Below are positions 19,801 to 31,300 of a stretch of DNA of 64,000 nt, one piece after another. Each line of letters begins with the position of its first letter. Position 1 is the stretch's first letter. The translations under genes were made by a program, and so were the position numbers. This DNA comes from a virus, in IMG/VR virus record IMGVR_UViG_3300008448_000049, positions 1 to 64,000 of that record. One strand, written 5' to 3'. The notes below the pieces were generated by a model that had not been told where the DNA came from, did no database searches, and saw only the letters and a list, made by a program, of their open reading frames with translations.

Positions 19801-22334
19801 AGGGTTACACCTTTGATGATCAGTTGAATGAAGCTTTTGTGGACATTAAAGACTTCTTGCGTTTAGGCAGAGACAAAATGCGTATTGTTAATACAATAAA
19901 CACTTTGAGTAATCCTGATATGTTTGAGTACTATAAAGGTATTCAGTATGAAGTTCAAAAAATGAGACAAGCTCAAAAACTTGAGAAGCGTAAAGAAGCA
20001 TTGGAGACATTTGAAAAAATGAAAGATGACAATGACATGCTTAATGAGATTTTTGATAATCAAGCTTTTGTTAATCCAGAAGACATTGATAAACTAAAAG
20101 AGTTTAACATTGTGGATTTTTATGACGCTTCCTCCAATAACCTAGAACTTATAAAACCAGGTACAGAAAAATATAATACGTTACTTGAGATTGTTGAAAG
20201 ATATGCCCGCTTAGCTAATAAAACTACAAAGGGTAAAGAGATTAAAGAAGCTGGTACATCTGCTGAAGCTAGAGAGATGAGTAAGTACAACGCATCATCT
20301 AGAAAAAAATATGAAAGAGATAAGCGCTCTTATGAAGATCATGCTAAAGAATTTGGGTTTGATCCTACAGCTGACAAATCAAATGTACCAGCACATGATG
20401 TATTAAGAGCAATAATAAATGGTAAGTATTCTACACCAAGAGAGAAAGCTTTAGCTAGACGTATGCTTACTGTGGTTAAGCCAGACACCAAAGTCACTTT
20501 TGTTAACAACCATTCTACACCAGGATCTTATAATGGAGCAACTGATGAGACTGTAGTAGATGCACGTTACTCATCTGATGATTATAGACAAGGTGAAAAA
20601 GGACACCCAATTGAGCATGTTATCTTGCATGAATTAGTACATCAAGTTACAGTAAAAGGTTTAAATACAGACCCTAAGTTCAAAGCTGATATTGAAAAGT
20701 TATTAGCGGAAGTTAAAAACTATATAAGAACACCTGAAGCTCAACAACAATTTGGTGCAAAACCTTTATACGGTTCAATGAATGCTGAAGAGTTTGTGGC
20801 TGAAGCGTTGTCTAATGATACGTTCCAGGCTATGCTTAGTAACATTCCTTACGCCGCTACAGGGAAATCTATATGGGAAGAGTTTACTGACACGGTTAAA
20901 CGTTTTTTAACAAAGATATTTGGCCCTAGAGTTGATTCATCTTTATTGGATGAAGCAATGTATTTGATAACAAATAAGCTAGAAGCTGATATAGCTGGGC
21001 CTGCTGCATCTACTACAGGTGCTATAGGGGGAACAGCAACTACCACAATAACTCGTAGTACTCCTATTAGTATAATCCAGAAAGATGCTTCTGTATTATT
21101 TAAAAACTTAGCTGCTGATTACCGCGCCTATTATAAGGTAAATAAAGGTGGTACTTTAGGATTAACAGATGATGAACTAGTAGACTCTCAAGAGTTTGAA
21201 GATTATGTTCAAACATCAGACAGAGCTGGTAAAATTATTGATGACTACAATGGTGGTAAACCTGCAACTAGAACTACAACAACTACACCAGCAGCTTCTA
21301 CTAAGAAGACCACAGCTCCGGCAAACAAATGGTCCGCCGGTAAACGGTATAGCTTTACAGGAACCGTACAAAGAAAAGACGGTACCTCAATTGATCTTAC
21401 TAAAGTTGATATGGAGGTTGTTGAAGACCAGGGTGCTAATGTAGATCCTGACACAGGTATAGCAGAACGTATCATTGTATTAAAAGATTTAGCTACAAAT
21501 GAAGAATATATTATTGACTTAGGCACACCAGCAGGTAAAGCTGTTGTTGTGGAAGATATAGCTGCTGCTCCTGTGACAGATCCTCATTTTGAAAAGTGGT
21601 CTAACATAATTAAAAATGCTGTAAGTGCTAAAGAGCTTTATAAAATAACTCAGCAGATTGATGCTACAACGGAAGGAATGAGTCCAGAACTAATGGATTT
21701 ATTAGGTATGAGAAGAGCAGAACTTCCTCAGATAGATGAACCTGTAGGTGATGACTTATCTGAACTTTATAATGAGATTAAATCCGGTGAACAACTTGAA
21801 GAGTTTATGGATAAGGCCCGTGAGGTTTTAGCTACAGGAACCATTGGTCAGAAGAACTATTACAGCTCTGTATTCGGTGAGAACTTTAACTCTGCTTTAC
21901 TTGATAAACTAGAGCAGAACAAAAAAGTAGAACTGGCAAACAAGTTAGAATTTACTGATTTAATTCCTGACACAATTGTGTTATTAAATAACGGATATAC
22001 TAATATGATTGTTGGGAAAATGGATGGAAATACTGTATATTTGCTAACCCCTCAAGACAAACAAACTAACAATATGGCAAACGCAATTAAGGTGAACCCT
22101 GATGATTATAAAAATATAATCAAGTACATTGTGGGTGACTTTGTAGCTGATGTAACAACAGCTCCAGATCTTACTGAAGATGAAAAAGCTGATGTTGAAT
22201 CAGAAGGTAAAGCTTTAAAAGATAAAATTGATCCTGCTGAGGCTTTAGCAAGAGCTAAAAAAAGTGCTGAAACACCTACTGAGCAAAGAAAAAAAGATAT
22301 AAGTAATAAATTCAAATCTTGTAAAATTAGTTAA
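16884..22334 (+). CDS. Giant virion-associated polyvalent protein with a zincin-like domain (1816 aa)
   Basis: The main recognisable feature is a zinc metallopeptidase-like motif: H1249-E-L-V-H1253 in a hydrophobic helix (EHVILHELVHQV), followed about 50 residues later by a glutamate-rich helix EEFVAEAL (1302-1309) that could give the third ligand. The N-terminal third has Trp-rich and Gly/Ala-rich hydrophobic stretches (about 145-250) that could touch membrane. The middle (about 600-1150) is Lys/Glu-rich helix. A Thr/Ala/Pro linker lies near 1455-1480. It sits directly before the RNA-polymerase giant, two bases apart. Known polyvalent phage proteins combine proteases with other domains and are injected with DNA; a processing or host-attacking protease role is inference. 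Confidence 0.72.
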   Translation: MAEEVTPQPTEPVLQSAPITPGLPEQGSSTDPLAILRAEMPVVNSLIPQGLPPSINANLNIQGSYQTGPNPGAKKAGTMDYALALRDMMQDPNWSQDKYKYGRTYSYGAGSKNMNFDRYYNHPKFKELGFSPYRDNETHYNENSSWWDDFNRMKGQWAGLAWGGAKSVWGDEKEAHENMEKGLAIGSSTRGGVGGWVTNFGINSAYTVGIMGELIVEDAALAAVEVASFGTATPEVAYLAATRNAMGIGKIAKALKGTANFIKELKNVDKAKDFFTAAKAWDTTKDIAKWANPLERSMETTSHLLNNTHGFNNLKSSAKISKSFGSFYRDMRELNVAHSEAKLEGEGAASEFQDNMIDKFYAENGRMPEGDEAKRIFDTAQSLKASVIGANDLTIYFTNKLAFEDLFEGIRPGAQLAKAFTEVGTEGFLKVAGKAFKKATAATAGNALLQEGKRTGAQRVANFLTKSPYLPWSRKYMVGNIGEALQENAQEVITQGYSSYYDKIYSDPVSAVHASVLSEIGKGIGDQFSLKGLDTFAQGYLMGSLIQGGGAAIKNSKNLGVRGTKAAAYGVTGGKVGAEWNSETEADRVKQQREKNKNEVMNAGNTIAEHALTYGAGDERSSFAAAIKLTNQEKKNRLAEGDKVGAHDMGDETQINHFEILAKTGNMKLITDHVDDMLSLEDKDLADAYNLDESQAGDARKKLQTLKSRAETYQARYDKAKKINPNPHNPWMFDPKKYPDAYEDEYFKYMAHEQAVSDILFATEDFDRTGERMVGIANKLAGVDSAYQNILNTSRGGIPMANVTAVDLTALIDPIQSIDTKTSLQNQITAMELGTPEQKAKAVELKEQLDFLETWQGDVETYLLHLDSDHKANISEEERMLRKERARMLPGATIIEKYSGQEFKIETDAKGELYINKNGKLKKFNKNNYTVSKDAPGVSPEYLEVEGDELNNAIARLHGSFQKYIKNVAKMNKGYTFDDQLNEAFVDIKDFLRLGRDKMRIVNTINTLSNPDMFEYYKGIQYEVQKMRQAQKLEKRKEALETFEKMKDDNDMLNEIFDNQAFVNPEDIDKLKEFNIVDFYDASSNNLELIKPGTEKYNTLLEIVERYARLANKTTKGKEIKEAGTSAEAREMSKYNASSRKKYERDKRSYEDHAKEFGFDPTADKSNVPAHDVLRAIINGKYSTPREKALARRMLTVVKPDTKVTFVNNHSTPGSYNGATDETVVDARYSSDDYRQGEKGHPIEHVILHELVHQVTVKGLNTDPKFKADIEKLLAEVKNYIRTPEAQQQFGAKPLYGSMNAEEFVAEALSNDTFQAMLSNIPYAATGKSIWEEFTDTVKRFLTKIFGPRVDSSLLDEAMYLITNKLEADIAGPAASTTGAIGGTATTTITRSTPISIIQKDASVLFKNLAADYRAYYKVNKGGTLGLTDDELVDSQEFEDYVQTSDRAGKIIDDYNGGKPATRTTTTTPAASTKKTTAPANKWSAGKRYSFTGTVQRKDGTSIDLTKVDMEVVEDQGANVDPDTGIAERIIVLKDLATNEEYIIDLGTPAGKAVVVEDIAAAPVTDPHFEKWSNIIKNAVSAKELYKITQQIDATTEGMSPELMDLLGMRRAELPQIDEPVGDDLSELYNEIKSGEQLEEFMDKAREVLATGTIGQKNYYSSVFGENFNSALLDKLEQNKKVELANKLEFTDLIPDTIVLLNNGYTNMIVGKMDGNTVYLLTPQDKQTNNMANAIKVNPDDYKNIIKYIVGDFVADVTTAPDLTEDEKADVESEGKALKDKIDPAEALARAKKSAETPTEQRKKDISNKFKSCKIS

Positions 22335-22336
22335 AA

Positions 22337-25300
22337 ATGAGTTGTTTATCACAAGAAGAAATAAGAGATGCCCTATTTGATTTAGTAGCTGGTGATTTAT
22401 ATGATAAAGCTAAAGAAGATCAGGTAATTGATTTACCCGCATATATAAAAGAAGTATATGAGTTTGTTAAAGAATCATCAGAAGATGAAGCTACAGCTAT
22501 TAGTGCTGCAGCAATGGCACCAACAATAGTTAAATTAATTCTTGCTTTAGATACTGAATTAGTTGATAAAATTGAAACAAAAAATCCAGATCTTGAAAGT
22601 GATAACCTGGCATTAATAAAAAAATTTAAGAACAATACAGATGCTGTAAGAGAAACTGTTGGTGCAACTAAACCTGTTGCTATTGATGATTCAACTCTTA
22701 AGTCTTCCGCTTCTATAAAAGTTACAGATGAAAGACCTACTTCAAAAATCAAAGAGAGTTTTAATAGATTTATGACTTGGGCCTTCCAGACTTTCCGTGT
22801 AGATATAAAAAATTATGAGAATCCAAAAGATAATGATTGGATGAAGTCAAAAGTTGAAGAAGCTTTAAACTTTACAGTACAGAAAAAGATTAACCAAGCT
22901 TTATTTGAACAAGGTATCAATGACAGTTCTGAGATGAAACTTGATGGTGTTGAAGGTGGTGTGTACTTAAGAGCTATGAACGGTGATACCTTAAGATTAA
23001 ATTATGCACCATTGATTCCTAAAACTGAAAAAGGTTGGACACCATTCTTATCTAAGTATGATATTTACATGGTCCTTACCAATGAAGCAGGTGTGCCTAT
23101 ACAATTTGATCCAGAAGGAACCGTAGTTAAAGATGGTCAACTCTCTTACTTAAGAGCTAAGAGTAAAGCTCCAATGGACGCTAAAGGTAATTACATAAGT
23201 CATGAAGATAAAGAGGCTTTAGAAAAATACATTAATAAAAATGTAAATAATGATCCTTATTACAGCAGTGCTATATCTAAAAAAACTGGTAGTGAGGCAG
23301 TAAAAGTAATTGCTAAAAGTATTCAAGAGCAGCTTGAGATGATGGCTAAAAGCTATAATCCTCTGTATGGCACTAAAAAGTTAACGGATAAGGAAAATGA
23401 AGAACTTAAAAATAGAGCTACTGATGAATTAAAAAAAGAGTATGCTGTACTAGAAAAGATGCGTGATTATGTTATAGCTAATTCTAGTAACCCTGATAAA
23501 TTTTTATTGTCTGTAATGACAGGTACTTCTGAAGGGTTTGTTCCATACTCACCTTATGTAACAACGCCACTTAAAGATATTAATTTTGAACAAGGTTTCC
23601 AACCACGTGTTATAAAAGAAATTCAATCAGCAACATCTAATGTATATCAGTCTGGTGTTTATTTTGATTATCCAAATATTGATGAGCCAATATCTATTAA
23701 TAAAAAACCTTTAGTACAACAAGATGACATTCTTAACAGTGTTATTGATTTATTCACAAAAGATTTGTGGATGACTATTAACGGTGTGCTACAGCCTGTT
23801 CCTATTGGTAGAAGAGAAGAACTGATTAATCAGTTTATTGTGAATGATTTACACCATGTGTATTTCATGGCAGATAGAAAAAGTGGTACTATTAATTATG
23901 AAGATAAAGATGGTACTATAAACATAATGGTTGACGGAACACGTTACCCTTTAAAGTTTGATGGATCTAAGTCTGGTCAAGAAGCTGCAGCTGCTGCTAT
24001 AAGAAAACAGTTAAGTACAGGCATGATTGTTTATGATGAGAACGGTAGATATCCTGAAGACAAATCAATTAATACTAAACCAAAAGCATTGAAAGCTGCT
24101 AGTGCTTTAAATACTCAAATTGTATATGCTGAGTATGAAACTGATGAGAATGGTATAAAAACTATAAAGCCTAATGATTTAGAAAGAGTTAATAAACCTG
24201 GTGTGTATGCAATACAAAAAGGTACTAATTATGATTTTGTAGGAACTAATGGACAACCTGAGTATGATTATTTTCATGCAAATGTACCATCAATTGTTAT
24301 TGTTGACAAACTTATTGAGCCAGGCTATGATGAAATCTCTTTTACACAAGAGGGTGATAAAGTTATTTTAAATACAAAAAATGCATCATACAAAGACTTT
24401 CTTAAAAATAATTTCACAACTAATGCTGTTCCTTACAACTATAATAACACAGATGAGAAAGGAAAGATTGAGGTTGTAAATTCATCAGTTACTTTTTCAC
24501 CTACTGCTGAGTCTATGATTAAGTTGGCAGGAGGAGAAAAAAACTCAGGAGCTGTAGATAACCAAGAAGAAATTGCTAGATTAAGAGCAGAAGAGCAAGA
24601 GTTACTAAAAAGAGAAATACCTAACATAGATGCTTATAAAGTAGATGGTAAAGTAAATCCTTTCTTAATTCCAACTACGGAAGAACGGGAGAAGTATGAA
24701 AAGATTTGGGAAGACTATGATAAAAAAATAAGCCCTTTATTAAAGTTTGCACCAGCAGAACCAAAAGCTGCAGAGACTAAACCGGCTGAGCCAACTATTG
24801 AACCATTAACTACAAAGACTACAGCATCATTATCTCCAGAGGATATATTAAATAGCCTTAATGACATGAGTAATGAATCTGACTTTGAAAGAAATTCAAG
24901 GTTAAAGTTATCAGGTGCTCGTGGTTCTAAAGAACAATTAGATGCTGCTGCAGAGTGGTATGCTAAAAGTCCATTAAAAGAACACTTTCCATTCAAAGTT
25001 GTACTAGCTGCATTGAATGCGCAAAAACCTGGACCAGCTGCTAGGTGGGCCGTTAATGGTATTACACTATTTAGATACTTTAATAACCCAGATGTTAGCG
25101 GTGACTATACGGATTTATACCATGAAGCATGGCACGGATTTACTCAGACATTCCTTACACCTGAAGAGAGAGAAGCAATGTATGAAGAAGCGCGTAAGAA
25201 AAAAGGTTCTTTTACAGACTACAATGGTAAGCGCGTAGCTTTTGCTGATGCTAAATGGAAACAACTAGAAGAATATTTAGCTGAAGACTTTAGAGCATAC

Positions 25301-28300
25301 ATGATGTCTGGCGGTAAGATCAAAGACAAAACGTCATCAACTAAGAACGGTATCTTTACAAGAATCATGAACTTCTTGAAGGAGCTTTTCTCCGGTGTAA
25401 ACATCAATGATGTTAATTATAGTCCACTAGGTATTCCTAAAATACAAGCAATGTATGAGAACTTAAAGCTTGGTAATCTTTCTGGATACAACTTCAATGT
25501 TGAGAATAGAGATAAGACTATAGGTGCTTTAGATCATGCTATGATTGCTAGTAAGAATGATGAAAACATGCCTGAGCTTGATTTTGAGACTACTAATAAA
25601 ATAATGAGTAGTGTTAACTCAATCATATCTTCATATACTAATACAAGAAATTTAAAAGAAGATACAAGAGTACATAGACAAGTATATAGTTACACAACTA
25701 CCTTGATGAAAGATAAAACAAGAGCTCTTGAAGTTTATAAGTATATTAAATCTATTTTTGAAAATGAGGTATTGTCTAATTTGAATAGAGATTTAGCTGC
25801 TGCAAAAGCTAAGCCGGATAATGAGTATGAAGTTATAGCTCTTGAACAAGATATTACAGGTATACAATGGGCAATTAATAACTTTGGTGATCTTACAAAC
25901 TTAGCAAATAACAAAGATGGCAAAGATGTAATAGGTTACCACTTAAAAACATCCAGGTTGTTGACAGAGGAGGATAGAGCAGAGTTACTTGACGAGGTTA
26001 GTGAAGTTGATGCTTTAATAAAAGCTAGTGAAAAGTTTGACAGACCAGGTAATGATGTTGGTTCATATGATATGGCACCGCCTGAGGTTAAGTATGTACT
26101 AAGTACAATTCACAAGTGGGAAGGTACAAAGCCTGTTATGAACAGTTTTGGTATTCAAGAGCTTAGTGATCCTTCTATTGTATGGAATAGAATATCTAGA
26201 ACACTTAAAGGTACAATGAGTGCTTCAGAGATGTATGAAAAATTACAAGCTGCAGCAGGTAAAGATCCTATTATCGCAGACCTGTTAAAAAAATTAGGAC
26301 CTGTTAAAACTCACACAGCAGCTGAAACAGATTTATGGATTAAGTTCTGGACCGTGTTTAACAAAGCTGAGATTCCTTTAATGCAGATGACTGTGTTTAG
26401 AGAAAAAGATATTGAGGGTCGTGAGCTTGATGAGTACTCAATCAAGATTGGATCTAATAACTCAGTGTCTCGTATAGCTCAAACACGTTGGACAAATACA
26501 TTTAGTACAGTAACTTCTGATTATAGAAAGAGAGATCCTCAAAAAGCTAATGAGATTTATCTTGATGTGAAAAAAGTAATTGAACAGTTTGGTGTAAAAG
26601 ACCGTACTGGTAAATATATTTTTGAAGATGCTAAAAATTCTTATGAGTTTTTTAGAGCAATTGGTATAGAGCTTAGTGATTCTGATGAACTAAGAGATAT
26701 AGTTAATAAAGGTAAAGGTAAAGCCACTAGGATATTTGATAGATTAAACAATATCTTAAACAGAGGTACTGATAAGATTTATAATCTTAAAGACATATTT
26801 AAAGAGTATCCAGCTGTTGATAAGATTGCGGCTTTAAGTTCTGAAACAACATTAACTGACCTAGCTAATGAAGAAGTTAAATTTGCAGACTACGCGTCTA
26901 ACTATGCTGTAAATAATGCTGAAGGTAATATCCAATTTGAACAAAGCTTACACAACAGTATAAGTATTATGATCAGTGCCATAAACAGTTCAAAAGATTA
27001 TGCTGATCTAATTAGTAAACCTTTTATGGCTCACTTAGATATTGATAAGAACCCGTTTGCAAAAGCTTCTGTCTGGTTGAATTCCATATATAAAATGGAT
27101 GAATATAAGAAAGGCAGTACTACTGAGGTTGGGGTTAAGCGTGATCAAAAATCTGATATCAATCTTAAGGCTGCAATCAACATGTCTAATCTATCTGGTG
27201 TGTCAATTGTAAGTGATAAGAGAGATGAAGGTGTTGCCTCAGCAAGTGCTGATGAATTTACAAAATTAATTCTTGACTTTCACGTGAGTAATGTGATAGG
27301 TCGTCCAGAGTTAATGCGTCATGCTGATAAGGGTACTTCCTTCTCTTTATGGTTAAGTGATATAATAACGCCAGGATCATCAGATAATAAATCTTATGTA
27401 GATACAATTGATTTTATTAATCAGCCTTTAGATAATGGTAGTCAATACGTGCCGGGTTATGGTAATGCATCACGTGTTTTAAAAAAATATATTGATGCTG
27501 AGATGCAAAGGATAACTAAGTTAAAAGCTCTTAAAGATCAAAAGGATTTAATATATGACGCTAAATATTTAAAGGAGGGTCAAAACTTTGTGATTTTTGA
27601 AGATGTACTTAGTCCTAAGACACGTGCATTCTTATCTAATTATCCTACTTTAGCAGAAGCTGCAGCAGTTGATCCAGATATTAGTAATGATATTGATAGA
27701 GAAATAGCCAAGTACTTTGATAATCAATCCAAACAAGTTGGTAGGATGATGAACAGTGCTAATTATATTAGTAAGAGTTTAATGGTTAAAACAGCAACTG
27801 ATGCTAATAAAGCTAATAAAGCAAACGTAACTAATAAAACTGTTAAAAATGCTTTAATAAAATCTTTTGTTGTAAACAGCTGGATACACAATATTGAGTC
27901 AATGGCTGTTATCTATGGAGACATTGCACAATACAAATTAGAAAAAGAAGAGTTCCATAAGCGTAATGCAGGTGCTGGTTCTACTGGTGGATTAATTGCA
28001 AGTGATCCAGTATTTATTGAGTATGTAAATAATAAAAGCCGGTTATCTAATATTCCTGGTCGGTCAAATACATATGCCGAGAAAATGAAAATCTTTGGCA
28101 AGGATGGTCAAACAAAGAAATTAGCTAGTGATGGTTCATTCCAGTCAGCTATACTTGAAGATAACAATATACGTTCTGAGTACTTTGAAGACATTGCTAA
28201 TGCTTTAATAGACTCTGAAGAAAAAAAACTAGGTAGCAGAGAAAAAGCTATTAAGAAAGTTTTAGGTTTTGAAGTTGACAAGGAAGGAAAAGAAACAGGT

Positions 28301-31300
28301 AAGCTAGGTACAATAGATGAGCCATTTAAAAATGGTAGTGTATATGCTTTTACTGAGATGAATGAAGGTGATGCTCAAGGCTGGATTACTTTTGACTTTT
28401 ACAAAGCTACTGCAATATTAGAAGGATCATGGACACCAGCTCAAGAAAAACTTTATAATAAAATCATAAATGAAGAACCTGTTGATTACAGTGAAGTGCT
28501 TAACTTCTTCCCTACTAAAAAGTATCAGTACTGGGGCCCTGTCCAACATAAAGACAAAGATGGTAAAGCTATTGACGGCCCGCCGTTAACAGCTTTTTAT
28601 AAGTTTTCTTTATTCCCATTAATACCTAATGTAGTTAAAGGTAAAAATCTAGGTGCTTTACATACACGGATGATGGAAAAAGGTATTGACTTTGCTATGT
28701 TTGAGTCAGGATCTAAGATATCAAACTTTACAAGAATCAACGCTGATGGTAAAGCTGATAAAGATAAATTTTATTCTAGTGTTGATGGTCAAGATAGAAC
28801 AGTAGATGCTACAGGAGATATGGTACCTAATACTGTGTTCTTACAATTCTTAAAAAAGCAATTAGAGATAGCTCCATACTTTAAAGGTAAGGTTACATTC
28901 CCAACTCAAATGCGTAAGTTAATTGAGAATGGTTTAATGGAAGCTGGTGTACCTACAGATTATGAAATGCACTTGCCTGTTAAGCAAAGAGAAAAACTTT
29001 GGAGATCACTTTCTCTAGAAAAAAAATTAGAAAATTCTCAGTTTTATAGACTTGTTAAAAACTATGAGAAAGATCTTTCTGATTTAACTAAGCTTAAGAT
29101 GAAAAAGCTTGAGGCTGAAGCTAGCATTAAACGTGATGAAGATGGTAATGTTATATTCAATGAAAAACTTGCTGAGTTCATTATAAAAGAATTAGACAGA
29201 CAAGACTTAGCTGAGCATGAGATAGGATTTATTAAATCAGGAACAAACAATACACTTGCTCATGATTTATCTTATTCATTATCTGCAGAGAAGATTGAGA
29301 AGATCTTAAACTCTATTGTAGTTAAACGTCTTGTCAAACAGAAGTTTAAAGGGGAAGGTCTGATCCAAGTATCAGGTGCTGGTTTTGAAGATACTCTGCG
29401 CGGCAAACTTACTGATGAAGAAAAGGCTAAGTACGGTACTAATGGATTAGCTTTTTATAAAAGAAAAGGTGGGCCAAATGGAACAACCTCAGCAATGAAA
29501 GTTAAGATTGCTTTACAAGGTAGCTTTGAGAACTTGCTTTACTTGAAAGATAAAGATGGTAAAGAGATTGGTACTATTGAAAGATTAAATCAACTGCTTA
29601 AAGATGAGTCTTGGTTAGATATAGGTGATCACCGTAAAATGGTTAGCATCACTGGACCACGTATTCCTACTCAAGAGAATAACTCTATGGAGTTTGCTGA
29701 GGTTTATGAGTTCTTACCTAGAGAAGCTGGTAACATTGTTATACTTCCTTCTGAGATTGTAGCTAAATCTGGTGGTGACTTTGATATTGATAAGATCACA
29801 TTCATGATGCCTAACATTTCCTCCGGTATAAATTGGGCTAGCTGGTTAGAAGAAGGATCTGGTAAACGTGAAGAGTTACAAAAATCTACTACCCTAGATC
29901 TATCAGCAGAGAATGTTAAACGTGTTATTGATAACAGAAAAGCAGATGAACTATCTGTTGAAGATCAAGCTGTATTAAGAATACTAGCTGAAAACTCTGA
30001 TAAAAATGTAAAGTTTCCATTTGACAGTAAAACTGAAGAGGGTCTTGAGAACAGAATATTAGATGATATGAAAAACATATTGTCTCTTAAAGAGAACTAC
30101 GTGAGTCTTGTACGTCCTAATGGTACTGATATTGTTAAGCCTCTTGCTGATGAGCTTTCATCTAAGGTTATGGATTATAATCCTAAGAAGCGTTTATATG
30201 ATGCACCTAATAGTTCTCGTATTGCGGGTACCCGTTTGTTTGAGATTCCGTACAACATGTATAAGCATACATCAAACAGTATTGGTAAACAAACTTTAGG
30301 TCTTGGTGCTGTAGATAATACTTTTAATACAGTGTTTAACCGTATTGGTGCTAGAATGAACTACGAGTATTGGGGTAGCAGGAATGTTAAAAGACGTTTG
30401 GATTTATTATTTAATCACAATACTTTACAAGATGATCAAGGCCGTGATGTAATTTCATTATCTCACTTGATGGATGTTAATAATGATAACAGTATATCTT
30501 CAATAATTGGTCAGCTTATTAATGGCTGGGTGGATATTGCTAAGGATGCTTGGATCTTTAACTTACAAGGGAACAAAGAGATATCACCATCTTTATTATT
30601 TTTAGTTCAAGCTGGTGTACCTTTAAAACAAGCTGTGTATTTTGTATCTCAACCTATTATCAGAGAGTATGTAAAAGAAATGCAGCAAGCTAAAAGCACA
30701 TTTGCTGGACCTATGGGTAAAGGAACTGATAATCCTAACTTGTTTAGAGGTGAAGCGCGTAAAGTAATCTTTAAAAAACTAGGTTATGACGCATCTCAAA
30801 TGGCTGTCTTTAATGAGAATAATGAGAAGAAGCAAGAGTTTTTAGATAAACGTACCTTAGAACTTACTGATAAGAAAACAGGATCTGAGATTGATTTCTT
30901 TAATCCTGATAAAGTTGAAGCTAATTTAAAAAATAAAATTGATGCTTACGCTAATGCTGTTAAAGAGCAACAAGAATCATCAGATTCAGAAGCTCCATTG
31001 AATTACAATTATGACGTTAAAGATGAGGCTATATTCTTACACTTCCTTGAAGTAGAAGAGATGACTAATTCAGCAACTAAGTTTAAAATGGCTTTAAATG
31101 TTGATACAACTAAAACAAACAACATCTTTCAAGCTCAAAATAAAAATGAGATCATTAAAGATTTACAAACTGATGGTAAATTACCAGCAGAAATTGTAAA
31201 ACTTATCCAAGAGGAATCTCCAATAGGCAGCTTTTTTACACAAGACTTTCAAATTGGTTTATGGAAAAATCTATTTAAGTTGAGAAATGACGATGATCTT